This document shows, piece by piece, positions 1 through 7,126 of a stretch of 10,217 nt of DNA (position 1 is its first letter; each line of letters begins with the position of its first letter). Below the pieces are notes generated by a model. That model was not told the DNA's origin, did not search any database, and saw nothing but the letters and a program-made list of their open reading frames with translations. This stretch comes from an uncultured Bacilli bacterium (lineage in GTDB: Bacteria > Bacillota_I > Bacilli_A > RF39 > UBA660). The translations under genes were made by a program, and so were the position numbers. The stretch spans positions 1 through 10,217 of the forward strand of contig CANRDR010000048.1 in assembly GCA_947629425.1 (NCBI GenBank), given 5' to 3'.

Positions 1-2
1 TT

Positions 3-107
3 CTAATGTGGATAACAGGAATAATATTAGAAGTAATACAAAAGAAACATAAACAACTATATGAACTTTATATGAATATGTTAAATGTTAACAAATATTT
101 AAAATGA
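3..107 (+). CDS. C-terminal tail of an unidentified protein (5' end outside window)
   Basis: The frame starting at base 3 is open from the left edge to a TGA at 105-107, giving 34 residues that begin LMWITGIILEVIQ and end NVNKYLK. A hydrophobic stretch is followed by a Lys/Tyr-rich tail, as at the cytoplasmic end of a membrane or membrane-associated protein. No family can be named from this fragment. A probable intrinsic terminator about 40 bases downstream supports this being a genuine gene end. The run is short enough to be open by chance in another frame, so confidence is moderate. Confidence 0.5.
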   Translation, partial: LMWITGIILEVIQKKHKQLYELYMNMLNVNKYLK

Positions 108-144
108 AAAAATAAACATATAGAAGAAGATATAAATAAAAAAT

Positions 145-169
145 AATTTACCACTTAGGTAAGTTTTTT
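145..169 (+). terminator. Intrinsic terminator after the upstream gene
   Basis: AATTTACC (145-152) pairs with GGTAAGTT (158-165) around the loop ACTTA, giving 8 base pairs including one G-T wobble. The descending arm runs into six T (164-169). It closes the transcript of the gene ending at 107 and separates it from the block starting at 412. Confidence 0.7.
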
Positions 170-187
170 ATTTAATTTAGTAAAACA

Positions 188-200
188 GTACTATAAGTAC
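188..200. repeat. Short palindrome GTACT-ATA-AGTAC
   Basis: Perfect 5-bp inverted arms around a 3-base centre, lying 16 bases before the larger inverted repeat at 216-255. It could be a protein-binding site or chance; nothing further supports a role. Confidence 0.35.
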
Positions 201-215
201 GTTAAAATAATAATA

Positions 216-255
216 CATTACGAAAAAGTTACCAAAACGGAAAAAATTCGTAATG
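216..255. repeat. 9-bp inverted repeat in the upstream region of the glycan gene block
   Basis: CATTACGAA (216-224) is the exact reverse complement of TTCGTAATG (247-255), with a 22-base A-rich interval. The arms are more GC-rich than the surrounding DNA. No T-run follows the right arm, so it is not an ordinary terminator. It lies about 75 bases before a possible -10 element and about 155 bases before the ATG at 412, so an operator or a structured leader element is possible. That role is inferred. Confidence 0.5.
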
Positions 256-311
256 AAATAGTTAATAAATCTTTTATATTCATATGATTATTCTATTTCT
301 TAATTCTCTTA

Positions 312-336
312 TTGATATATATTAATCTATTATAAT
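312..336 (+). promoter_or_regulatory. Possible promoter for the polysaccharide gene block
   Basis: A perfect TATAAT occurs at 331-336, about 75 bases before the start codon. The best upstream hexamer, TTGATA at 312-317, is only 13 bases away, shorter than the usual 16-18. At 17-base spacing the hexamer is the weak CTTATT (308-313). The -10 element is credible but the -35 is uncertain, and such sequence arises easily in AT-rich DNA. Confidence 0.3.
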
Positions 337-411
337 AAGTATTTAATTTTATAGACATTTAATTATTTAATGTGATAAAATTTTATTAGGAAATATGGGG
401 AGTTAGATATT

Positions 412-3400
412 ATGTTTAAAAAGCAAAACTTATACAAATTTTTGATACTTTTACCTATAATAGATTTAATAACATCTATTACTACTAGAATGTTTAATAC
501 ATCAATAAGTGTCGGTATATTAGTAAAATCTTTATTTTTAATAATAATGTTATATTATTTATTTTTTAGAACTTTATCTAAACATAAAAAATTATGTATA
601 AGTTATATAATATTAATATTTATATATATAATTTGTTATTATTTAAGTAAAATAAAATATTTAACTATAAATACACTTATTACGGAAACAACATATTTAA
701 TTAAATTATTATATTTACCAATGATATTACCATGTTTATATTGTTATTTTGATGATAATAAATTATCTAAAAATGAATTAGGTAAAATACTTAAAAATAT
801 ATTAATAATATATTCAATATTATTATTTATACCATTAATAACTAATACAGGACATTCTACTTATTATAATGGTATAGGTGGTACAATAGGATGGTTTTAT
901 AGTGCTAATGAAATATCTGTACTTTTAGTAATCTTATTTCCTTTTACTTACTTAGTACTTAAAAATAATAAAATAATATCTATATTATTACCAATAATTA
1001 TAATATTAATAATATCTACTATAGGTACTAAATCATCTATGGTGGGGCTAATTATTGATACTTTTATAATATTTATAATAAGTTTTTTCTATAAAAATAA
1101 TAAGACTATAAATAAAAAATTAATAATATCTACATTAATTATATTTTCTTTTACAATATTTGTTTTTATGAATTCAAATTCTTTAGATAATATTAAATTA
1201 ACATTTACAGTTCAAGAAAAACAAAATATAGAAGAATATATAGAAAATAAACAACAAGAAGAAGATTTAATAAAAGAAGAAATTGAAAAATTAGAAAGAG
1301 AAGTTCCATTAAGTGAAACTATTAATAAATTTATTAATACTTATGGGAAAGCTTTATTAAGTGATAGAGATATATTTTTTAAAGTAACATATATGTTATA
1401 TAAAAAGAATTATAATGTTAATACACTCCTATTTGGTATTGGATATACAAATAATAAAAAAATAAGTAATTTTGCCATTACTAAATTAATAGAAATGGAT
1501 CCATTAGATATATATCTTCATTCAGGTTTAGTTGCAATAATAATTATATTATTACCATTTATATATTTTATTTATTATGTAATTAGATTACGAAAAATTA
1601 ATATAAAAACTATATTTTATACTTTAATGTTGTGTATGACATTTTGTATATCATTAATTAGTGGACATACTCTAATGGCACCTCAAGTAAGTATTTATAT
1701 AGCATTATACTATATATTATGTTATTTTGAATTAGGTAAAATTAATGAATTTAAAAATGATTTAAAAGAAAAAGTTACTATATATGCATTACATTTAGGA
1801 TATGGTGGTATTGAAAAAGATATAGTAAATAAAGCGAATACATTATCAAAACTATATGATGTAGAAATTATATCAGTATATAAAATAAATGATTTAGAAA
1901 GTAATCTAAATAAAAAGGTAAAAGTCAAATATTTAACTAATATAAAACCTAACAAACAAGAATTTATGGATGCAGTAAAGAAAAAAAATATAATTAAAAT
2001 ATTAAAAGAAGGGTTATATTCTATTAAAGTATTATATTTAAAAGATTTATTACTTACTAATTCTATGATTAATTGTGATAGCAAAATCATAATATCTACA
2101 AGAATTGATTTTAGTTTAAAATTAATTAATTACAATGAATATTCTTCTATTAAAATAGCTCAAGAACATATATATCATAATAATAATGATAAATATTTAA
2201 ATAAATTATATAAAATATTATCAAAAATAGATTATTTAATGCCTAGTAGTAATTATTTAACAGAATATTATAAAGATTTATTTATTGATTATAGATATAA
2301 AATAAAAACAAATGATATGTATGTAGAAACAGACAATAAAATTAGCAAATTAAAAAATAAAAATATTATATCAGTAGGAAGACTTGAAAAAGTAAAAGCA
2401 TTTGATGAACTAATTAAAATATTTAAAACTGTTCATGAAAAAAATCCAGATTGGACATTATCTATTGTAGGTAGTGGTAGTGAATATGATAATTTAAATA
2501 ACTTAATTAATGAACTTAATTTAAAAGATTCAGTTAAATTATTAGGTAATAAAGATAAAGATGAGTTAAATAAATTATATAGTGAAACATCAATATATGT
2601 AATGACATCAATTGAAGAATCATTTGGATTAGTACTTCTTGAAGCAGCAAGTCATGGCTTACCAATAATATCTTATTCTAGAGCATTAGGTGCAAAAGAA
2701 ATAATAAAGAATAATGGAATATTAATAGATAATGAAAATGATATGATAAATAATATTAATAAATTAATAGATAATATTGATTTAAGAAAGGAATATCAAA
2801 ATAAATCATTAAAAATATCTGAATATTATTCTTATGAATTTGTAGAAAAAAATAATTTAGAATTTTATAAAAATTTAAATAAAAATACTATTTTTACTAA
2901 TTTATATTTAGACAGTCAAAATAATTTTTATAAATTAGTAGATAAAAATGCAAAAAATAAAGAAAAAATGTTTATTGTCACTGCTAATCCTGAAACATAT
3001 ATGTTAAGTTTAAAAGATAAAGAAATAAATGATATTATTTATAATAAAAATAATTATATAATTCCAGATGGTACAAGTATAGTTGAAAGTGCAAAACTTT
3101 TTGATTTAGATATTAATGAAAGAATAGCTGGAATAGATTTATCTACACATTTATTAGAATTATCGGATAAAAATAAATATAAAGTATACTTATTTGGAGC
3201 AAAAGAAAGTGTTATGGATAAATTAGAAACTGTTATAAATACTAAATATCCTAATATTAAATTAGTAGGATCTACAAACGGATACGTTCAAGATAAAGAT
3301 ACAGTTTTTGAATATATTAAATCAGTTAAACCAGATATAGTTTTATTAGGATTAGGTATACCTTTACAAGAAAAATTAATAAATAAACATATAAATAGTT

Positions 3401-3600
3401 TTAATAAAGGAATATTTGTTGGAGTGGGAGGTTCTTTTGATGTATTAAGTGGTGATAAATTGCGTGCTCCTAAAATATTTATAAAATTAAATTTAGAATG
3501 GTTATATAGAATAATAAAAGAACCAAAAAGAATAACTAGATTCTTAAAATACAATGTAAAATATGTATTTAAAATAATAAAAGAAAAGAGCATTCGTTAG
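412..3600 (+). CDS. Trimodular O-antigen polymerase/ligase-like + GT4 + GT26 glycosyltransferase fusion
   Basis: Predicted to build and polymerise a lipid-linked surface glycan from one chain. Residues 1-442 carry about 12 membrane helices with a large loop (about 255-365), including a charged segment around 268-298 and the ligase/polymerase-like motifs GTKSSMVGLI (205) and LSDRDIFFK (316). With about 12 helices both termini are cytosolic and the loop is outside, as in the Wzy/WaaL/TuaE group. Residues 455-822 are a GT-B GT4 enzyme: LGYGGIEK (462), SVGRLEKVKAFDEL (654) and the E-x7-E pair E736/E744 in EESFGLVLLEAASHGLP. Residues about 824-1062 are GT26 (WecG/TagA/CpsF): TANPETYML (857), PDG with the likely catalytic D886, RIAGIDL (904), GVGGSFDVLSG (1004), RAP (1018) and LEWLYR (1028). 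GT26 enzymes add ManNAc or a similar sugar to undecaprenyl-PP-GlcNAc. Start chosen at ATG 412, with GGGGAG (397-402) nine bases upstream. These modules are normally separate proteins. Exact sugars cannot be read from sequence. Confidence 0.9.
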   Translation: MFKKQNLYKFLILLPIIDLITSITTRMFNTSISVGILVKSLFLIIMLYYLFFRTLSKHKKLCISYIILIFIYIICYYLSKIKYLTINTLITETTYLIKLLYLPMILPCLYCYFDDNKLSKNELGKILKNILIIYSILLFIPLITNTGHSTYYNGIGGTIGWFYSANEISVLLVILFPFTYLVLKNNKIISILLPIIIILIISTIGTKSSMVGLIIDTFIIFIISFFYKNNKTINKKLIISTLIIFSFTIFVFMNSNSLDNIKLTFTVQEKQNIEEYIENKQQEEDLIKEEIEKLEREVPLSETINKFINTYGKALLSDRDIFFKVTYMLYKKNYNVNTLLFGIGYTNNKKISNFAITKLIEMDPLDIYLHSGLVAIIIILLPFIYFIYYVIRLRKINIKTIFYTLMLCMTFCISLISGHTLMAPQVSIYIALYYILCYFELGKINEFKNDLKEKVTIYALHLGYGGIEKDIVNKANTLSKLYDVEIISVYKINDLESNLNKKVKVKYLTNIKPNKQEFMDAVKKKNIIKILKEGLYSIKVLYLKDLLLTNSMINCDSKIIISTRIDFSLKLINYNEYSSIKIAQEHIYHNNNDKYLNKLYKILSKIDYLMPSSNYLTEYYKDLFIDYRYKIKTNDMYVETDNKISKLKNKNIISVGRLEKVKAFDELIKIFKTVHEKNPDWTLSIVGSGSEYDNLNNLINELNLKDSVKLLGNKDKDELNKLYSETSIYVMTSIEESFGLVLLEAASHGLPIISYSRALGAKEIIKNNGILIDNENDMINNINKLIDNIDLRKEYQNKSLKISEYYSYEFVEKNNLEFYKNLNKNTIFTNLYLDSQNNFYKLVDKNAKNKEKMFIVTANPETYMLSLKDKEINDIIYNKNNYIIPDGTSIVESAKLFDLDINERIAGIDLSTHLLELSDKNKYKVYLFGAKESVMDKLETVINTKYPNIKLVGSTNGYVQDKDTVFEYIKSVKPDIVLLGLGIPLQEKLINKHINSFNKGIFVGVGGSFDVLSGDKLRAPKIFIKLNLEWLYRIIKEPKRITRFLKYNVKYVFKIIKEKSIR

Positions 3601-3695
3601 AAAATGGTGTAAAAATATATAATTATTCATTACCAAAAGGTGCAATTTTAGACAAATTTATGTTAGAAAAAGGTGTAATTTTAGATAAAATATAG
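3573..3695 (+). pseudogene. Startless coding remnant with degenerate 33-nt repeats
   Basis: The frame beginning at 3573, just after a TAA at 3570-3572, overlaps the end of the fusion gene in a different frame and stays open to TAG at 3693-3695. It lacks any ATG, GTG or TTG before 3660. From 3597 it divides exactly into three 33-base blocks (3597-3629, 3630-3662, 3663-3695). The last two match at 25 of 33 positions by eye, reading LPKGAILDKFM and LEKGVILDKI. Differences such as GAC/GAT and GCA/GTA are conservative, as expected of sequence once under coding selection. It may be a leftover end of a deleted gene, or a C-terminal extension of the fusion lost by frameshift. No family is recognised. 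Confidence 0.45.
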
Positions 3696-3714
3696 TATAA
3701 TTAAAATTGAGGTG
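3696..3714 (+). promoter_or_regulatory. Possible -10 element and ribosome site for the ATPase gene
   Basis: TATAAT at 3696-3701 directly follows the remnant's stop codon and lies 8 bases before GAGGTG (3709-3714). No convincing -35 hexamer sits at 16-18 bases. If active, the ATPase would have a leader of only about 15 bases; otherwise transcription comes from the upstream fusion gene. Confidence 0.35.
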
Positions 3715-3722
3715 TATCATTT

Positions 3723-5027
3723 ATGAAAAGAAAAATATATGATAAATTAATAGAATGGAAAAATAATAAGGATTCTAAACCTTTAATAATTACTGGAGCA
3801 AGACAAGTAGGTAAAACTTATATTATAAATGAATTTTGTAGTAAAGAATTTGAAGAATATATATCAATTAATTTATTTGAAAGACAAGATATAGTTGATT
3901 TATATAAATCAAGATTAACATCTGATGAAAAATTTATGAAACTTAAAATATTATTAAATACTGATATAGAAAAAGATAATTTATGTATTTTTATAGATGA
4001 AATACAAGAATCAGAAGAAATTATTTCAGAATTAAAATATTTTAATGAAAAACATAAAGATATAAAAATAATTTGTAGTGGTTCTTTATTAGGAATAAAA
4101 TTAAAAAGAACACATTTCTCATTTCCAGTAGGTAAAGTAAATATAATAACTTTATATCCTATGGATTTTGAAGAATTTTTATTAGCATTTAATGAAAATT
4201 ACTTAATTGAAGAAATAAAAAAATCTTATAATGATAACACTCCTCTTTTGGATTCATTACATGAAAAAGCTTTAAATTATTATAGATTATATCTTTATAC
4301 TGGTGGTATGCCAGAGGCTGTAGATAATTTAGTTAATATTTCTGGCGATTTAACAAAATATAATAAAATAATACTTAAAAATATTATTGAAGCATATTTT
4401 AATGATATGGATAAATATGTTATATCTAATAGTGAAAGTTTAAAAATAGAAAAGTTGTATAAATCAATACCAACTCAACTTGCAAATGAATCAAAAAAAT
4501 TTCAATATAGTAAAATAGAAAAAAATGCGAAAAGTAGAGATTATGAAAGCGCTATGGATTGGTTGAATGCTGGTAATTTAATAATAAAATCTTTTCAAAT
4601 TAAAGAACCATTAATTCCGTTAGAAGGTTTTGTTAAAGATAATTATTTTAAAATATATTTAAGTGATTGTGGTATTTTAAGAGAAAACTTAGGAATTTTA
4701 CCAATTGATATTTTAAATGATAATCTCTCTTTATATAAAGGTGTTATTGCAGAAAATTTTGTTGCAACACAACTTTTATCAAATGGATACTCATTATATT
4801 ATTGGTTAAGTGATGGCATAGCAGAAGTTGATTTTCTTTTATATAATGAGGATGGTATTATTCCAGTAGAAGTAAAAGCAAACAATAATATAAAATCAAA
4901 AAGTTTAAAAGTATATATGGACAAATATAAACCTAAATACGCTATAAGATTGTCTCAAAAAAATTTTGGTTTTATGAATAACATAAAATCAGTACCATTA
5001 TATGCAATATTTTGTATAAAAAAATAA
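3723..5027 (+). CDS. AAA-type ATPase with C-terminal DUF4143 nuclease-like domain
   Basis: A 434-residue protein of the widespread AAA_14/DUF4143 family; cellular role and partner are generally unknown. The N-terminal P-loop ATPase has Walker A GARQVGKT (25-32), Walker B LCIFIDEIQ (87-95, acidic pair D92/E93) and a sensor-like CSGSLLG (118-124). The middle carries the family segment YLYTGGMPEAV (190-200). The C-terminal part contains AEVDFLLY followed by IPVEVKA, placing D370, E383 and K385 in a PD-(D/E)xK-like arrangement typical of DUF4143. Length is normal and no key residue is missing. The ATG at 3723 follows GAGGTG (3709-3714) by 8 bases. It sits between two glycosyltransferase genes, 13 bases before the next, so it is probably cotranscribed with that one, but no functional link to glycan assembly is known. 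Such genes are scattered and often horizontally acquired. Confidence 0.9.
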   Translation: MKRKIYDKLIEWKNNKDSKPLIITGARQVGKTYIINEFCSKEFEEYISINLFERQDIVDLYKSRLTSDEKFMKLKILLNTDIEKDNLCIFIDEIQESEEIISELKYFNEKHKDIKIICSGSLLGIKLKRTHFSFPVGKVNIITLYPMDFEEFLLAFNENYLIEEIKKSYNDNTPLLDSLHEKALNYYRLYLYTGGMPEAVDNLVNISGDLTKYNKIILKNIIEAYFNDMDKYVISNSESLKIEKLYKSIPTQLANESKKFQYSKIEKNAKSRDYESAMDWLNAGNLIIKSFQIKEPLIPLEGFVKDNYFKIYLSDCGILRENLGILPIDILNDNLSLYKGVIAENFVATQLLSNGYSLYYWLSDGIAEVDFLLYNEDGIIPVEVKANNNIKSKSLKVYMDKYKPKYAIRLSQKNFGFMNNIKSVPLYAIFCIKK

Positions 5028-5040
5028 AGAGAGGTTTTAA

Positions 5041-6378
5041 ATGGAAAAATTAAAAAAATTATTATTAATATTCTTCTTAATTTTAATAGCGTTGTTTATA
5101 GCTATAGGTACTTTAGAAAATGGTATACTTTTAACTATAATTTCTTTTGTAGTAATATATTTATTTGTTGATAAAGTTAAAATAAAAAACTTTTATATAT
5201 TTTTAATATTATTTTGCTTAATTACTAAAATAATATCAATACTAATACTTAATAATCCAATACTTGCTGATTATTATATAATGTTAGAAGCCTCTAAAAA
5301 AGTATTAGTACATGACTTTAGTTTTGTTAATGATTATTATTTCTTATCTTGGGGATATCAAATATTTCATGTTTTATATCAAGCACTAATGTTAAGAATT
5401 ATAAATAACATATTATTTTTAAAAATATTAAATGTAATATATTCTACTGTAATAACTGTGTTTATATATAAAATAATTAAAAATATATGTAATGAAAAAT
5501 CAGCAAGAATAGTAAGTTTATTATATTCTATATCATTATATCCATTATATTTAAATGGAGTATTAGGTAATCAACAATTAGGTTTTATGCTAATGATTAT
5601 AGGATTATATATATTTTTATTTAAAGAACATAATATTAAAAACTTAATTATAATAGGTTTAATAATAGGTGTTAGTAATTTAGAAAGAACTGAAGGTATA
5701 GTATATATTTTAACAATATTAATATATTTAATTATTACTAATAAAAATATAAAAAGTATTTTAAAAAGTAGTTTTATTATAATACTAACATATTTTATAG
5801 TTAATAATGGTGCTTCATTTTTAATGATACATTATAATATAAATGATATAGGATTTAAAAATACTAATCCAGAATGGAAATTCTTAATAGGTTTTAACTA
5901 TCAATATAATGGAAAAAATAATAAAGAAGATGAAATATATTTAGATGATTTAAATAAAGAAAAAGATGAAATAATAAATAGAATGACTAATTTTAAAAAA
6001 ATACCAAATTTATTTTATCAAAAAATAAAAATACAATGGTTATATAGTGATTTAGAAGATACTTTTAATGTAAAAAATAATACACAATTTTCTAATGGTT
6101 TAATGAATATTATATTAAATTACGTAAAGATAATTAATTTAACAATTATAATATTAGTATTTTATGGTTTATATAAAAATAAAAAGTTTAATAAAGTATA
6201 TTATTTCTTTATAATAAATTTATGTATATATTTTGGTATATATTTATTTATAGAAGTTGCAGCAAGATATTATTTTAATCCACAAATAACTGTATTAATA
6301 TTATCTAGTTTAGGTATAAATAAATTATCTAATTATTTTGATAAAAAAAATAAGTCTTTTAGACATATATTAAAATAA
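5041..6378 (+). CDS. GT-C fold membrane glycosyltransferase (GT39/ArnT/PMT-like)
   Basis: A 445-residue polytopic protein with about a dozen hydrophobic helices, resembling the bacterial glycosyltransferase family 39/PMT_2 group. These enzymes move a sugar from a polyprenyl-phosphate donor to an acceptor on the outer face of the membrane. The first external loop holds LADYYIMLEASKKVL with D77, matching the catalytic Asp region of GT-C enzymes, followed by YFLSWGYQIFH (100-110) and LKILNVIYS (127-135), typical of this group in Bacillota. A soluble external segment spans about 260-355. Near the end, IEVAARYYFNPQ (404-415) carries E405 and R409-Y410, a feature recurrent in these enzymes. The ATG follows AGAGAGG (5028-5034) by 6 bases and the ATPase stop by 13, so the two genes are probably translated from one message. 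With the fusion gene it suggests surface glycan assembly or decoration. Donor and acceptor are unknown. Confidence 0.8.
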   Translation: MEKLKKLLLIFFLILIALFIAIGTLENGILLTIISFVVIYLFVDKVKIKNFYIFLILFCLITKIISILILNNPILADYYIMLEASKKVLVHDFSFVNDYYFLSWGYQIFHVLYQALMLRIINNILFLKILNVIYSTVITVFIYKIIKNICNEKSARIVSLLYSISLYPLYLNGVLGNQQLGFMLMIIGLYIFLFKEHNIKNLIIIGLIIGVSNLERTEGIVYILTILIYLIITNKNIKSILKSSFIIILTYFIVNNGASFLMIHYNINDIGFKNTNPEWKFLIGFNYQYNGKNNKEDEIYLDDLNKEKDEIINRMTNFKKIPNLFYQKIKIQWLYSDLEDTFNVKNNTQFSNGLMNIILNYVKIINLTIIILVFYGLYKNKKFNKVYYFFIINLCIYFGIYLFIEVAARYYFNPQITVLILSSLGINKLSNYFDKKNKSFRHILK

Positions 6379-6391
6379 TAATTTAAATTAA

Positions 6392-6413
6392 TGTTATACT
6401 TTTTATAGTGAGG
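6392..6413 (+). promoter_or_regulatory. Extended -10 promoter and ribosome site for the acetyltransferase gene
   Basis: TGTTATACT (6392-6400) fits the extended -10 form TGn-TATACT, which can work without a good -35; none is seen at the expected distance. Transcription would begin near 6407, just before GTGAGG (6408-6413). That purine block is 6 bases from the ATG at 6420 and settles the start. This could give the acetyltransferase its own promoter within the block. Confidence 0.45.
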
Positions 6414-6419
6414 TATTAT

Positions 6420-6944
6420 ATGTATATTATAGATAGTAATGATATTAAAGTAAGATTATTAAAAGATTCTGATAAAGAATTGTTACTTAAATGGTTAAGT
6501 AATGAAGATGTTCAAAATTATTATGGTGGACATGGAGAATATGATGAAAAAAGAATAGAAGAAGTTTATTATACTAATTGGCCATCAGAAATAATTAGAG
6601 TAATAATTGAATATAAAGGAAAAAATATAGGTTCAAGTCAAATATATTTTATGAGTGATGAAATAAGTAAAACATATAATTATGATACTAATGGAAAAAC
6701 AGTTTATGCAGTTGATACTTTAATAGGAGAGAAAGATTATTGGAATAAAGGAATAGAAACAGAATATTTAAAATTAGTATTAGATTATTTAAAAAACAAT
6801 AAAAATGCAGATATAGTATTAATAGGACCACATAAAGATAATCAAGAATTAATTGATGCATATAAGAATGCTGGATTTAAAAGATGTACTGAATTAATTG
6901 GACCTATGGGTTTAACTTATTATATAATGGAACATAAGTTTTAA
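6420..6944 (+). CDS. GNAT N-acetyltransferase, AAC(6')/RimJ-like (Acetyltransf_8 type)
   Basis: A 174-residue acetyl-CoA-dependent acetyltransferase. The N-terminus VRLLKDSDKELLLKWLSNED (11-30) is typical of the RimJ/AAC(6') branch. Motif A, LIGEKDYWNKGIETE (101-115), carries the acetyl-CoA pyrophosphate-binding loop as WNKGIET. Motif B, NQELIDAYKNAGFKR (141-155), matches the usual helix and AGF turn. The branch includes aminoglycoside 6'-N-acetyltransferases and enzymes acting on small molecules or proteins, so the substrate and any resistance role are open. A GTG at 6408 would add four residues, but it lies inside the purine-rich ribosome site, so ATG 6420 is preferred. The gene follows the GT-C gene by 41 bases and is closed by a strong terminator; it may also be served by the extended -10 element at 6392-6400. 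Confidence 0.85.
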   Translation: MYIIDSNDIKVRLLKDSDKELLLKWLSNEDVQNYYGGHGEYDEKRIEEVYYTNWPSEIIRVIIEYKGKNIGSSQIYFMSDEISKTYNYDTNGKTVYAVDTLIGEKDYWNKGIETEYLKLVLDYLKNNKNADIVLIGPHKDNQELIDAYKNAGFKRCTELIGPMGLTYYIMEHKF

Positions 6945-6971
6945 GATTAAAAAATTAATAAGAAATTTTTT

Positions 6972-7006
6972 GAAAACTTTATTCTTTTGAATAGAGTTTT
7001 CTTTTT
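6972..7006 (+). terminator. Strong intrinsic terminator closing the four-gene block
   Basis: GAAAACTTTATTC (6972-6984) pairs with GAATAGAGTTTTC (6989-7001) over 13 base pairs, with one wobble pair and a TTTT loop. Five T follow (7002-7006). It lies 27 bases after the acetyltransferase stop and is the only clear terminator between 412 and 7006, suggesting genes 412-6944 can share a transcript. Confidence 0.9.
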
Positions 7007-7028
7007 AACTTAAGAAAAATTTAAAAGA

Positions 7029-7072
7029 GTGACCGAATAGTGTCCGAATAGTGTCCGAATGGTGACCGAAAA
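7029..7072. repeat. Four tandem 11-bp GC-rich repeats (GTGWCCGAATR)
   Basis: Four head-to-tail copies: GTGACCGAATA (7029-7039), GTGTCCGAATA (7040-7050), GTGTCCGAATG (7051-7061) and GTGACCGAAAA (7062-7072). The two outer units read GTGACC and the two inner ones GTGTCC. The block is far richer in G and C than its surroundings and lies between the ends of two convergent genes, after the terminator. An 11-bp period puts successive copies near the same face of the helix, as in iterons or cooperative operator arrays. Period 11 is not a multiple of 3, so a coding repeat is unlikely. The bound protein, if any, is unknown. Confidence 0.8.
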
Positions 7073-7126
7073 TCTTGATATAATTGTTATTGTTTTTTTA
7101 TTGTAACAATATCTTATTAAAAAGTT

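Noticed and set aside
1722..2090. Reverse-strand open frame of 122 codons inside the fusion gene
   Set aside because: It is antisense to the GT4 domain, is made of low-complexity Ser/Phe/Ile sequence and has no ribosome site. The same applies to the reverse frames at 3288-3593, 9100-9282, 9517-9804 and 9600-9857 and to the forward frame at 7329-7514 inside the glycosylase gene.
6408..6944. GTG at 6408 as the acetyltransferase start
   Set aside because: The GTG is part of the purine-rich GTGAGG that serves as ribosome site for the ATG at 6420, and the upstream sequence offers no other Shine-Dalgarno.
7029..7072. CRISPR array
   Set aside because: The 11-bp units are contiguous with no spacers, and no cas gene is in the window.
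7083..7110. Terminator for the glycosylase gene at the inverted repeat ATTGTTA / TAACAAT
   Set aside because: On the minus strand the hairpin is not followed by a T-run, and the 14-base loop with AT-only neighbours makes it weak.
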